Assembly (NCBI GenBank): GCA_015178975.1
Contig: WHVD01000152.1
Coordinates: 1-64,000 of the forward strand
Direction of reading: 5' to 3'
Length of the DNA stretch: 64,000 bases
DNA from: Hysterangium stoloniferum
Taxonomy: Eukaryota > Basidiomycota > Agaricomycetes > Hysterangiales > Hysterangiaceae
Of this stretch, positions 53,284 through 63,492 are shown in pieces. How positions within the stretch are numbered: the stretch's first letter is position 1; each line of letters begins with the position of its first letter. The notes beneath the pieces were generated by a model. The model was not told the DNA's origin, made no database searches, and saw nothing but the letters and a program-made list of their open reading frames with translations. A program made the position numbers and the translations under genes.

Positions 53284-54044
53284 TGAGAATTGGATGAGGA
53301 GAAAGGACGTGCATTTCCAGCAGATTCAACATTGTCCTGAGACATTGTCTCCTGAGTCCTGTTTGCCTTCTTTCCTTTGGTACGATTGGTACGGACACTC
53401 TCCTGTGCTTCCTGCTGCATCTTGATGAAGCGATGACACTTGTCCATAGTATGGTTGGTCATAGAGCAGAAAGTACATTTGAGAAATGCAGTGGATGCAT
53501 TGCCCTTTACAGTAAGTGCAGATGCAACTGCAGGAGCTTGTGAAGCCCGATGACGGCGTTGTGACTCTTCTGTGACAAAAGCTTGTTGGATAGTAGCCTT
53601 GTCCAGTTTGTCCATCAGAAGGAGAGAAGAGGCAAAGTTGTCAAACTGCTCAGGAAGTGCCCTAATCATTGCCATTGATGCAAGTTCCTCATCAAGTTTG
53701 GCAAGATCAAAATTCAATGGGCGCAGATCCTGGATGGCACGGATGGCTAGATCCACCCGATTCATCAGAGTTTGCAAATTCTCATTCTCTTCCTTTCTGA
53801 TGGAGAAAAGATCATCATACGCATTGAAGCGCATGCCAGGGCGCTTCTGCAAGTGTACATCACACAGACTGGTCCACATCTTGACCGGATCACCCTCAAT
53901 CCCTTTAAGATGAATCTTTTGATCATCCTCAACACTCAAGTACATCCAACCTGCTGCTTTGTCTGACTTGAGAGCCCAAGCATCAAATGCAGTTTGCTGG
54001 GCCTCTGTGGGAGATGAGGATAGTGCAGGTGCAATGGAGGTGGC
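53284..54044 (-). pseudogene. G2 Gag, C-terminal part
   Basis: MYLSVEDDQKIHLKGIEG...CTFCSMTNHTMDKC... then out of frame into the hinge at 53284. The N-terminal part resumes right of F2 (59527-59637, start MSSSIPQF at 59637). Confidence 0.85.
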
Positions 54045-54349
54045 TGTTAGAGTATGATATTACAGCTCTTACATAGTCTATGATGTTCCCTATATTTTTC
54101 TGATATTTGTAGTATTTTTCCCAGCACTGTAGGTGCAGTATTGAGTGAGTTACCTAGTAAGGTAACTGATGTGTAGGTGCTTAGGTAAGCACCCTGTAGT
54201 ATACTCCGCTGTGGGTGTGGGAAAGTCTCCTTAGTGTTTACTTTCCTCACACTCACAGGTATGTAGTTATTTCACAGTTGAATACATTAAGTGTTTACTT
54301 TCCTCACACTCACAGGGTGTTTGTCAAGAGTTATTCAACTGTTTCAACA
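54045..54349 (+). repeat. F2 5' LTR
   Basis: TGTTAGAGTATG...TTTCAACA. It contains two copies of GTGTTTACTTTCCTCACACT about 55 bp apart; one is lost in the F solo LTR at 30975. Confidence 0.95.
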
Positions 54350-54363
54350 GGTTATGGGCCCCG
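54350..54363 (+). other. F2 primer-binding site (half-tRNA type)
   Basis: GGTTATGGGCCCCG directly after the LTR, the same 14 nt as in G and T. It fits the 3' end of a 5'-half of initiator tRNA-Met. Confidence 0.7.
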
Positions 54364-54950
54364 GCTTCTAAACCGGTACATCCAGTTGTCATCTGCGCAA
54401 TCCATCACTTTGCACATCTTTTCTGACAACTTCTACTTGTCCAAAACACTCTACATTGCGTTTGGATTTTATTTTGGTTATATCTCCTTGGATTTTGGCC
54501 TGATTTGGTCGCTTTTTCAACTCACATCTCACACCTGTGATTGTGCGCATTTTTCGCCCATTTAGGCGCCCGAGTCCATAAAAGGAAATATATTCCCACG
54601 CTCCAAATCGCTTGTCGTCGCTCAATTTCCCTTTTTTGGGCAACTTCATTTTTATCACCCTTGTGACTCACCCTGTCACACCCTGTCACCTCTCTCTCCA
54701 GTCACACTCTTCCCTCACACCTCAAGCACTTCACAGTATCATCTGGGTCTGTGCCACGTCATTTTCCCTTTTTAACACGGTCTTTTAGATACATTGAACT
54801 TGAACTGTTGGCATTGTGCTCTTCAGTGGGCCTTTGTTTTTACCTTCCTTGCAATATCACGGTAACCCTGTTGAGCAAGGCGGTGTTACAACTGCGAGTC
54901 CAATTACTTAGTTCTTTTTAAGTTAAATTCTTGGTGGATATTGACGTGTC
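54364..54950 (+). other. F2 untranslated leader
   Basis: About 590 nt between primer-binding site and ATG with no long ORF of its own; probably holds the packaging signal. Confidence 0.5.
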
Positions 54951-57900
54951 ATGGCATCCAGTGATACTTACAAACGTAGTATCATATTGGGAGAGAATAA
55001 TTATGAGGATTGGAGACATGACGTAATTGGTCTTTTGCGTATGGAGAACTGTCTCTCTATTGCCACTGGCAAAGAAAAACAACCTAGTGAGACTAGTTTA
55101 CAGTCTGCCTGGTTGGAGCGCTCCAATAAAGCAGCTGGTATCATATGGCGCTCTCTTGGACCTACACAGCGCACCCATGTTGACATTGATGATGGTCCTG
55201 ATGATATGTGGTCTAAAATTGATAAGGCACATAATAAACAACTCCCTGCAGTTCGTTTTAGTGCCTACAATGACCTCTTTAATATTCGGAAGGAACCTGA
55301 TGAATCTCTAACTTCATTAATGAGTCGTGTTGACAAGGTTTGTGCACGTGTCCAGAACTTGCGTCCAAAGGGGTACACTCTTGCCATGCTGGATGATGAG
55401 CTTGCTGCTCTCACTTTACTTCGTTCTCTGCCTGAATCTGACTCTGTGTGGACTTCATCTTTAATGATGAATACTGCTATCACATTCTCTGATGTCAAAA
55501 CTCACTTTGCATCACAAGAGAGTTTGCAGTCTGCCAGAAGTTTAGAGACGGCGAACAAAATTGTGTCAAAGACTTCCAACACTTCTGGTAAAGTTCCTTG
55601 CACATTCTGCAATGGTTCCACCCACACCCAAGACAATTGTTACGAGTATGCAAATGCACAGAAACAGGCAAAGGCCAAAGTTGAGCAGAAGAAAAAGGAG
55701 TATAAAGAAAGAAAGACTGCTAAGGCTGACAAAGCTAATGCGTCTGACAAGGTATCAGAGGAGAAGAAACCAGAGAGTGCTGGAAATGCAAGTGTTTCTA
55801 TCCCTGACTCTACCGATCCATCTTGTGCTCTCCTTGTCAATGCTAGTTCTGACTGGACTGCTGACACAGGTGCTTCTTCGCACATGACTCCCCATCGTCA
55901 TTGGTTTTCAAGTTATACCCCGTTTCAAACACCTATCCAAGTTGCAAATGGACAAATAGTTATGTCTGCAGGGATAGGAGCAGTGCGGTTTAAGCCTAAA
56001 GGAAATGGAAATGTAATAATAGAGTTTGAAAGGGTTCTCCATGTTCCCCATCTCACAAGTAACCTCCTCTCTGTCTTGTATTTGACAAAGAGAAAGAATT
56101 TCCGTGTCTCTATCTTTCATTCCACCATGTCTTTCTATTTGAGAAAGGTCTTGCGTTTCACTGCCACAGTCAATGAACATAACCAGGCCTATTTGGATGG
56201 AATGACGGTACCTATGACGGATTATGCAGGTCTTGTTACAACCTGTCCCTTGGACTCCACACTTTGGCATCGTCGCTTTAATCATCTCAATCATGCCGAT
56301 ATCCAGAAGCTCCTCAAAGGTGATTTGGTTGGTGGGATAAAGATTGACTCTCACACGTCTCCTGATCCTATTTGTGAACCTTGTTTGGCTGGAAAACAGA
56401 ACAGAGTGATTAATAAAATAGCAACAACACGCTATACTAAACCACTTGCACTCATTCACAGTGATGTTCATGGTCCCTTGCCTACACAAACTGTGGAAGG
56501 GTTTCGCTACTGGATCACTTTCATTGATGATGCCTCACGCTATGCTTCGATTGCATTACTCAAAAATAAGAGTGATGCCTTTCAGGCATTTAAGCAATAT
56601 AAGGCTAAAGTGGAGAACTTGCTTGGTCAGAAGATCAAGATATTCAGAGATGACAAGGGTGGAGAATATATGTCTAAGGAGTTTGATACCTTCCTTTCCA
56701 CTGCTGGCATCAGCCGGCAGCATACTGTGCGGAATGAACCACATCAGAATGGGGTTGCTGAACGCTTCAACAGAACATTGGAAGAAGGGGCTACTTCAAT
56801 TATGGCTGAATCCCACCTCCCTCCCTCATTCTGGGGACATGCTGTCATTGCCATTACTCATGTGCGCAACTGCTCACCTACCACTGCTCTTAAGCATTCT
56901 GTGCCTTATACTGTTTGGCATAGTAGGAAACCAGAAGTATCACATCTTAGGGTATTTGGCTGTACTGCTTATGTGCATGTACAGAAGGATCAACGTATTG
57001 GACTTGGCTCTCATACACAGAAATGTGTCTTTATTGGATATCCTCCAGATTATAAGGGTTGGATGTTTTACAATCCCTTGACTAAGAAGACTATTATCAG
57101 TAATAATGCTGTCTTTGATGAGAGAGTCTTACCAGGCTTGTCTAAACCTGCCATACCTTCTACTCCTACTGCTCCTGATGTTCTTCCTGATACTCCACAA
57201 TTTATTGATTTGTTTATTCCTGGACCCTCTAGGTCTATTCAGGTGGGAGCCCAGCCTAATCAGATGGGAGCTCCACAGGAACCAAATCCAGTGGGAGATG
57301 GTCAGAATAATGCTTTGCCTCCTGGTCCTAGTTCCAACTCTGATTCTAATTCTGAACATTCTGAACGTTCACCGAGTCCTCCTCCTCAACCACGTCGCAA
57401 TCCACCCAGAAACAGAGTTCCTCCTAAGCGTTTCTGGCAAGTTGACCCTGCTCACATCCACAACTATAGAGAATCTACTCCTGTAGTTGAGTCCAGTGAT
57501 GAGGCAGAGGATTCTCCACTACATTCTCCTCCTCCAGTTGAGTCTGAGGAAGAAGCCCTAGCTGCCAGTGAGGGAGATCTTTACATTGGTGTGGATGAAG
57601 CCTTTGAGTTTGCCTACAAGGCCAGTGCTCATGATGATGCACCGAGAACTCTCAAAGAGGCCTTACAAAGTCCTGATGCTGACAAGTGGTATGACGCTGC
57701 ATATGCAGAAATGCAATCCCTGCTTGAAAATGGCACTTTTCGCCTTGCTAAACTACCTGAGGGTCGTAAAGCTATTGGCTCTCGTTGGGTGTTTGTGATC
57801 AAGCGTAAGAAGGATGGGTCAATTGACAAGTTCAAAGCTCGTCTTGTTGCAAAAGGCTATGCACAACGACCAGGGTTTGACTTCACTGATACCTTTGCTC

Positions 57901-59195
57901 CTACTGCCAAATGGGCCACTTTGCGTGCTGTCCTAGCATTGGCTGCACTGGAGGACATGGAACTTGAGAGTGTAGATATCTCCTCTGCATTCTTGAATGG
58001 TGAACTTGAAGAGGAAGTATACTTGCAGCAGCCTGAAGGTTTTCACCAAGGTGCTCGTGATGAGTTCTTACTTCTTCTGAAAGGACTATATGGTTTACGC
58101 CAGTCACCTCGTATCTGGCACAAGAAGTTGAATGCTGTCCTGCTCAGTTTGGGTTTCAAACAAGTGCTATGCGATCATAGCATTTGGGTCTTCCAAAAGG
58201 GTGATGTCAAAGTCATTATACCAGTATTTGTAGATGACATGACTATTGCATCTAAATCCAAGGAGGCTATCAAAAAGCTCAAAGATGATCTAAAGAGCCA
58301 CTTCAAATTGCATGATCTTGGTCCTACTTCTTACTTGTTAGGTGTTGGCATTGAAAGAGACAGGACAAAGCGTACTATTACTCTATCACAGCGTCAATAC
58401 ATCTTGGACATGTTACAGCGTTATGGTCTTGCTGACTGCAATCCCATTGGTACACCTATGATACCTAACTCAAAATTGAGTAAAGACCAGGCTCCAGTGT
58501 CTCCTGAAGAGATTGCATACATGAAGGACATTCCATACATCCATGCTGTTGGTTCTCTTATGTATTTGGCTGTTGCCACTCGTCCAGACATTGCCTATAC
58601 TGTTGGAGTATTAGCCAGATTTAATCACAATCCAGGAAAGGCTCATTGGCTAGCAGTACAACATCTCTTTCGATATCTCAAAGGCACCCTTGACTTGGGC
58701 TTGACCTTTGGCCCTAGTAATGACAGGGAATTGTTTGTGTCTTATTCAGATGCTGACCATGGAGGTGATAAGTCAACTGGAAAATCTACTGGTGCATATG
58801 TGGTTAAGATGGGTACTGGAGCCATTAGCTGGCAGAGCAAACTCCAGACTATTGTAACTCTCTCTACTACTGAAGCAGAGTATATTGCAGCAGTGTCAGC
58901 TGGTCAGGAAGTGCTATGGTTGCGAAACTTATTTGAGGAATTGGGATATCCTCAAAAGACTGCATCCACTTTGTATCTTGACAACCAATCTTCTATTGCA
59001 GTTGCCAGAGATCCTGAACATCATGGCCGTATGAAGCATCTGGATTTGAGAACATATTGGTTAAGGCAGGAAGTTGATAGTGGGAAGATCAAAGTTGTTC
59101 ATCTCCCTACTTCAGAGATGCCTGCTGATTTATTGACAAAACCATTGGCTAAGCCAAAGGTAGAATACTTACGAAAACTACTGGGACTAGCATAG
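54951..59195 (+). CDS. F2 Gag-Pol polyprotein (intact)
   Basis: 1414 residues, same sequence as F1. Zinc knuckle about residues 217-230, protease DTGASS at about 304, integrase HSDVHG (about 503), DDA (about 527) and DDKGGEY (about 567), RT FVDDM (about 1093), RNase H SDADHGG (about 1266) and TTEAEY. Gag and Pol are fused without a stop, as in most copia elements; the Gag:Pol ratio must be set otherwise (splicing or proteolysis). Stop 59193-59195, 21 nt before the 3' LTR. Confidence 0.95.
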   Translation: MASSDTYKRSIILGENNYEDWRHDVIGLLRMENCLSIATGKEKQPSETSLQSAWLERSNKAAGIIWRSLGPTQRTHVDIDDGPDDMWSKIDKAHNKQLPAVRFSAYNDLFNIRKEPDESLTSLMSRVDKVCARVQNLRPKGYTLAMLDDELAALTLLRSLPESDSVWTSSLMMNTAITFSDVKTHFASQESLQSARSLETANKIVSKTSNTSGKVPCTFCNGSTHTQDNCYEYANAQKQAKAKVEQKKKEYKERKTAKADKANASDKVSEEKKPESAGNASVSIPDSTDPSCALLVNASSDWTADTGASSHMTPHRHWFSSYTPFQTPIQVANGQIVMSAGIGAVRFKPKGNGNVIIEFERVLHVPHLTSNLLSVLYLTKRKNFRVSIFHSTMSFYLRKVLRFTATVNEHNQAYLDGMTVPMTDYAGLVTTCPLDSTLWHRRFNHLNHADIQKLLKGDLVGGIKIDSHTSPDPICEPCLAGKQNRVINKIATTRYTKPLALIHSDVHGPLPTQTVEGFRYWITFIDDASRYASIALLKNKSDAFQAFKQYKAKVENLLGQKIKIFRDDKGGEYMSKEFDTFLSTAGISRQHTVRNEPHQNGVAERFNRTLEEGATSIMAESHLPPSFWGHAVIAITHVRNCSPTTALKHSVPYTVWHSRKPEVSHLRVFGCTAYVHVQKDQRIGLGSHTQKCVFIGYPPDYKGWMFYNPLTKKTIISNNAVFDERVLPGLSKPAIPSTPTAPDVLPDTPQFIDLFIPGPSRSIQVGAQPNQMGAPQEPNPVGDGQNNALPPGPSSNSDSNSEHSERSPSPPPQPRRNPPRNRVPPKRFWQVDPAHIHNYRESTPVVESSDEAEDSPLHSPPPVESEEEALAASEGDLYIGVDEAFEFAYKASAHDDAPRTLKEALQSPDADKWYDAAYAEMQSLLENGTFRLAKLPEGRKAIGSRWVFVIKRKKDGSIDKFKARLVAKGYAQRPGFDFTDTFAPTAKWATLRAVLALAALEDMELESVDISSAFLNGELEEEVYLQQPEGFHQGARDEFLLLLKGLYGLRQSPRIWHKKLNAVLLSLGFKQVLCDHSIWVFQKGDVKVIIPVFVDDMTIASKSKEAIKKLKDDLKSHFKLHDLGPTSYLLGVGIERDRTKRTITLSQRQYILDMLQRYGLADCNPIGTPMIPNSKLSKDQAPVSPEEIAYMKDIPYIHAVGSLMYLAVATRPDIAYTVGVLARFNHNPGKAHWLAVQHLFRYLKGTLDLGLTFGPSNDRELFVSYSDADHGGDKSTGKSTGAYVVKMGTGAISWQSKLQTIVTLSTTEAEYIAAVSAGQEVLWLRNLFEELGYPQKTASTLYLDNQSSIAVARDPEHHGRMKHLDLRTYWLRQEVDSGKIKVVHLPTSEMPADLLTKPLAKPKVEYLRKLLGLA

Positions 59196-59205
59196 AGCTG
59201 TCTCA

Positions 59206-59216
59206 TCAGGTGGGAG
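59206..59216 (+). other. F2 polypurine tract
   Basis: CAGGTGGGAG immediately before the 3' LTR primes plus-strand DNA synthesis. It resembles the T (CAGGGGAAG) and G (CAGGGGGGTC) tracts. Confidence 0.6.
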
Positions 59217-59521
59217 TGTTAGAGTATGATATTACAGCTCTTACATAGTCTATGATGTTCCCTATATTTTTCTGATATTTGTAGTATTTTTCCCAGCACT
59301 GTAGGTGCAGTATTGAGTGAGTTACCTAGTAAGGTAACTGATGTGTAGGTGCTTAGGTAAGCACCCTGTAGTATACTCCGCTGTGGGTGTGGGAAAGTCT
59401 CCTTAGTGTTTACTTTCCTCACACTCACAGGTATGTAGTTATTTCACAGTTGAATACATTAAGTGTTTACTTTCCTCACACTCACAGGGTGTTTGTCAAG
59501 AGTTATTCAACTGTTTCAACA
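59217..59521 (+). repeat. F2 3' LTR
   Basis: Identical to 54045-54349 by eye. Followed by the GTGGC duplication. Confidence 0.95.
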
Positions 59522-59879
59522 GTGGCCTCAACAATGCGCCAGACACCCTGGGCACGAAGCCAAGCCTGCATCTCACCAGACCAGGTGTTGTAGTTATGAG
59601 AGTTGAGTTTAGGGAATTGGGGGATGGAAGATGACATTGTAGTATAGACAGAGCAAACTCGCAAAGAAGTTGAGAAAAAAGGTATTTAACTCGAGGTCCA
59701 GACGGTAGTCTCGAGGGAAACTCAGCCTTAGTGGCGTACAAGTTCCTCCCTACTAGCAACAGCAATAAGGCTGGGCCTGGCAGGGGAATATAAAAGTATA
59801 GGCTGAAACTTACTCAAAAGAAGCGAGTTTGCAAAACGTTATACTGTACTAGAGCGCTTAGAGCGCGGGGCCCATAACC

Positions 59880-60217
59880 TGTTAAAAGTGACCTGTGACT
59901 TACTGTGACATGTGACACACACAAGTCTGAGGAAAGTTGTTACTATTCAGGTCACTAACTACAAGCTTATATATGTTATACATCAGTAGGCTTGTCAGCT
60001 GTCATAAGTGACAGCTGGTTGACAGCTGTCAGAAGTGACAGCTGATTGACAGCTTGAATGGAAATTGACAGCTGATTGACAGCTGGAATACAAAGTGACA
60101 GCTGATTGACAGCTGTCATGGGAAATGAACTGGGAATACCCTGGAACATGCTGGAAGCTTCTAGAAGGTTCTAGAAGGTTCCAGAAGGTTTTGGAGACAG
60201 TGGAGGCAGTTTTAACA
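59880..60217 (-). repeat. G2 5' LTR
   Basis: 338 bp. Heat-shock array at 60153-60187; fewer CAGCTG units than G1. On the right it abuts F3 at GTCATCTCTG. Confidence 0.88.
60153..60187. promoter_or_regulatory. Heat-shock-element array in G2 5' LTR
   Basis: Seven contiguous nGAAn/nTTCn pentamers. Confidence 0.7.
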
Positions 60218-61375
60218 GTCATCTCTGAATATCTTGATCTTCTGACCAAGCAAGTTCTCCACTTTAGCCTTATATTGCTTAAATGCCTGAAAGGCATCAC
60301 TCTTATTTTTGAGTAATGCAATCGAAGCATAGCGTGAGGCATCATCAATGAAAGTGATCCAGTAGCGAAACCCTTCCACAGTTTGTGTAGGCAAGGGACC
60401 ATGAACATCACTGTGAATGAGTGCAAGTGGTTTAGTATAACGTGTTGTTGCTATTTTATTAATCACTCTGTTCTGTTTTCCAGCCAAACAAGATTCACAA
60501 ATAGGATCAGGAGACGTGTGAGAGTCAATCTTTATCCCACCAACCAAATCACCTTTGAGGAGCTTCTGGATATCGGCATGATTGAGATGATTAAAGCGAC
60601 GATACCAAAGTGTGGAGTCCAAGGGACAGGTTGTAACAAGACCTGCATAATCCGTCATAGGTACTGTCATTCCATCCAAATAGGCCTGGTTATGTTCATT
60701 GACTGTGGCAGTGAAACGCAAGACCTTTCTCAAATAGAAAGACATGGTGGAATGAAAGATAGAGACACGGAAATTCTTTCTCTTTGTCAAATACAAGACG
60801 GAGAGGAGGTTACTTGTGAGATGGGGAACATGGAGAACCCTTTCAAACTCTATTATTACATTTCCATTCCCTTTAGGCTTAAACCGCACTGCTCCTATCC
60901 CTGCAGACATAACTATTTGTCCATTTGCAACTTGGATAGGTATTTGAAACGGGGTATAACTTGAAAACCAATGACGATGGGGAGTCATGTGCGAAGAAGC
61001 ACCTGTGTCAGCAGTCCAGTCAGAACTAGCATTGACAAGGAGAGCACAAGATGGATCGGTAGAGTCAGGGATAGAAACACTTGCATTTCCAGCACTCTCT
61101 GGTTTCTTCTCCTCTGATACCTTGTCAGACGCATTAGCTTTGTCAGCCTTAGTAGTCTGTCTTTCTTTATACTCCTTTTTCTTCTGCTCAACTTTGGCCT
61201 TTGCCTGTTTCTGTGCATTTGCATACTCGTAACAATTGTCTTGGGTGTGGGTGGAACCATTGCAGAATGTGCAAGGAACTTTACCAGAAGTGTTGGAAGT
61301 CTTTGACACAATTTTGTTCGCCGTCTCTAAACTTCTGGCAGACTGCAAACTCTCTTGTGATGCAAAGTGAGTTTT
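60218..61375 (-). pseudogene. F3 Gag end, protease and integrase start
   Basis: About 99% like F2 by eye: zinc knuckle CTFCNGSTHTQDNC, protease DTGASS, integrase zinc region with CESCLAGK (F2 has CEPCLAGK) and core up to IFRDD. It is cut at both ends by insertions. Confidence 0.88.
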
Positions 61376-61421
61376 TGTTAAAACTGCCTCCACTGTCTAG
61401 TTACATGGTGCACTTACTGAA

Positions 61422-62471
61422 ATGGAGTTCAAACGAATTGAATCTGATACCTCTGTTTACATTTATTCAAATGGAGAGGTGAAGATCTTTGTACCCATTT
61501 ACATTGATGATATTACATTTGCATCCAAGTCCACTCTTGCCATTGACAAAGCTGTCAAGCAATTGTCCCTGCATTTCAAATGCCGTGATCTTGGATCCAC
61601 TGTTTATTTACTTGGTGTGGGAGTTAGCAGAGATCGCTCTAAGCGACTCCTTACTCTTGATCAGCGACAGTTTATTCTCAACATGCTTGAGCGTTATAAA
61701 ATGTCTGATTGTCATCCAGTTCTCACACCTATGACACCTGGTACATCTCTTTCCAAAGAAATGGGTCCTGAGAATGCTGCAGAGGTGGATTTCATGCGTA
61801 GTGTTCCTTATCTCAGTGCTGTTGGGTCTTTACAATACCTGGCTACTATGACCCGTCCAGATATTGCTTATACTGTGTCCTACTTGGCACGTTTTAATGG
61901 CAATCCTGGACCAAAGCATTGGACAGCAGTGAAGCACTTGTTCAGATACCTAAAAGGTACACTGGAATACAAGTTGCATTACTCTGGTAAATGTGGCTCT
62001 GAATTATTCACCACATACACTGATGCTGCTCATGGTGATTGCATTGATTCTGGAAGATCCACTGGTGGTTATGTAACTATGATGGCTGGAGGTGCTATTG
62101 GCTGGAGTAGTAAACTACAAAGTATTGTCACACTTTCTACAACTGAAGCAGAATTTGTCTCTGCTGTAGAAGCTGGCAAGGAGATTGCCTGGATGCGGCA
62201 AATCCTAGGTGAATTTGGCTACCAAGTTGATCAACCCTCCACTCTACACATTGACAACCAGTCTGCCATCAGTGTTGCTAAGAACCCTGAGCATCATGGA
62301 AGGATGAAACATCTTGACCTGCGCTACTATTGGCTTAGGGATGCTGTAAATGCCAAGTGTATTGCTCCTTCCTATATTCCTACTGCAGAACAAATTGCAG
62401 ATATTCTAACCAAGCCTCTATCTACTCCCAAGGTTCAATTTTGCCGCGATGGAATGGGTATAAGGACTTAG
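61422..62471 (+). pseudogene. G3 Pol remnant: RT palm and RNase H
   Basis: 349 residues from MEFKRIESDTSVYIYSNGE with YIDDITFASKS and the complete RNase H, near-identical to G1. It lacks everything upstream. Confidence 0.88.
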
Positions 62472-62570
62472 TTTCTTGTTTTCTTTCTTACTCTCTGTAG
62501 TTTAGCAAAGTCTCTCTCTCTCTCTCTCTCTGTTTCTTTTTCTTTGGAGACATGTGAGATCAGGGGGGTC

Positions 62571-62853
62571 TGTTAAAACTGCCTCCACTGTCTCCAAAAC
62601 CTTCTGGAACCTTCTAGAACCTTCTAGAAGCTTCCAGCATGTTCCAGGGTATTCCCAGTTCATTTCCCATGACAGCTGTCAATCAGCTGTCACTTTGTAT
62701 TCCAGCTGTCAATCAGCTGTCAGTTTCCATTCAAGCTGTCAATCAGCTGTCACTTATGACAGCTGTCAACCAGCTGTCAACCAGCTGTCACTTATGACAG
62801 CTGACAAGCCTACTGATGTATAACATATATAAGCTTGTAGTTAGTGACCTGAA
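62571..62853 (+). repeat. G3 3' LTR, first part (rest 63427-63492)
   Basis: TGTTAAAACTGCC..., heat-shock array at 62601-62635, CAGCTG array, TATA box near 62825, then interrupted by T4. Confidence 0.9.
62601..62635. promoter_or_regulatory. Heat-shock-element array in G3 3' LTR
   Basis: Seven contiguous nTTCn/nGAAn pentamers starting 30 bp from the LTR edge. Confidence 0.7.
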
Positions 62854-63007
62854 TGTTAGAAATGGGAAAATACAATATCTATATGTGACAGACTGTTATA
62901 AGACCCAGGTTTGCCATCAGTTATATAAACTGTTATAAGAGCACAAGTTGGCAACATAAGTCCTTATATATATGTATATATAATCCATCATATAATACTA
63001 GACTATA

Positions 63008-63081
63008 GGTCCAGTAGCTCAGTGGTTAAGAGCACCTGCATATAAAGCCAGGAGGTCCTTGGTTCAATCCCAGGCTGGGTC
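63008..63081 (+). other. tRNA-like sequence, T4 first LTR
   Basis: 74 nt, acceptor/D/T stems intact, sense orientation. Confidence 0.78.
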
Positions 63082-63104
63082 AATTCTTTTCTATACCTTT
63101 AACA

Positions 63105-63118
63105 GGTTATGGGCCCCG
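63105..63118 (+). other. T4 primer-binding site (half-tRNA type)
   Basis: GGTTATGGGCCCCG directly after the first LTR, shared with F and G. Confidence 0.7.
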
Positions 63119-63324
63119 TGAGCTTGGTGCGCTGCATAGGGTATAGACTAGATATTGATTTCAGGGGAAGTGTTAGAAATGGGAAAATACAATATCTATA
63201 TGTGACAGACTGTTATAAGACCCAGGTTTGCCATCAGTTATATAAGCTGTTATAAGAGCACAAGTTGGCATCATAAGTCCATATATATATGTATATATAA
63301 TCCATCATATAATACTAGACCATA

Positions 63325-63398
63325 GGTCCAGTAGCTCAGTGGTTAAGAGCACCTGCATATAAAGCCAGGAGGTCCTTGGTTCAATCCCAGGCTGGGTC
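63325..63398 (+). other. tRNA-like sequence, T4 second LTR
   Basis: 74 nt, same as the first LTR. Confidence 0.78.
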
Positions 63399-63492
63399 AA
63401 TTCTTTTCTATGCCTTTAACACTGAATAGTAACAACTTTCCTCAGACTTGTGTGTGTCACGTGTCACAGTAAGTCACAGGTCACATTTATCA

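Larger units (their letters stand above)
54045..59521 (+). mobile_element. Copia-type element F2, complete and apparently intact
   Basis: 5477 bp with two 305-bp LTRs (54045-54349, 59217-59521) that I find identical, exact duplication GTGGC (54040-54044, 59522-59526), primer-binding site, purine tract and an intact ORF. Identical LTRs mean very recent insertion. It lies in G2 gag. Confidence 0.96.
51099..60217 (-). mobile_element. Copia-type element G2 (internally deleted, interrupted by F2)
   Basis: 3' LTR remnant (51099-51186), pol end (51286-53283), a deletion joining the hinge to gag near 53284, gag (to 54044 and 59527-59637), leader, primer-binding site, 5' LTR (59880-60217, 338 bp). 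Protease and integrase are missing. F2 is inserted in gag with duplication GTGGC. Confidence 0.85.
62854..63421 (+). mobile_element. T4: complete T-family TRIM
   Basis: 568 bp: LTR 62854-63104 (251 bp), interior 63105-63170 (66 bp), LTR 63171-63421 (251 bp), exact duplication CTGAA (62849-62853, 63422-63426). The interior is only the primer-binding site GGTTATGGGCCCCG, a short spacer and the purine tract TCAGGGGAAG. It has no coding capacity, so it must be mobilised in trans. The shared primer site and tract suggest copia elements F or G as helpers. Each LTR has a tRNA-like sequence. Confidence 0.92.
61376..63492 (+). mobile_element. Copia-type element G3, internally deleted, holding T4
   Basis: Starts with only the first 22 nt of the G LTR, then a deletion to RT (junction near 61398), RT-RNase H, purine tract and a 3' LTR (62571-62853 plus 63427-63492, 349 bp without T4). 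The last bases are ATTTATCA instead of TTTTAACA. The duplication GTTTT on both sides shows that these are the original element edges. Confidence 0.85.
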
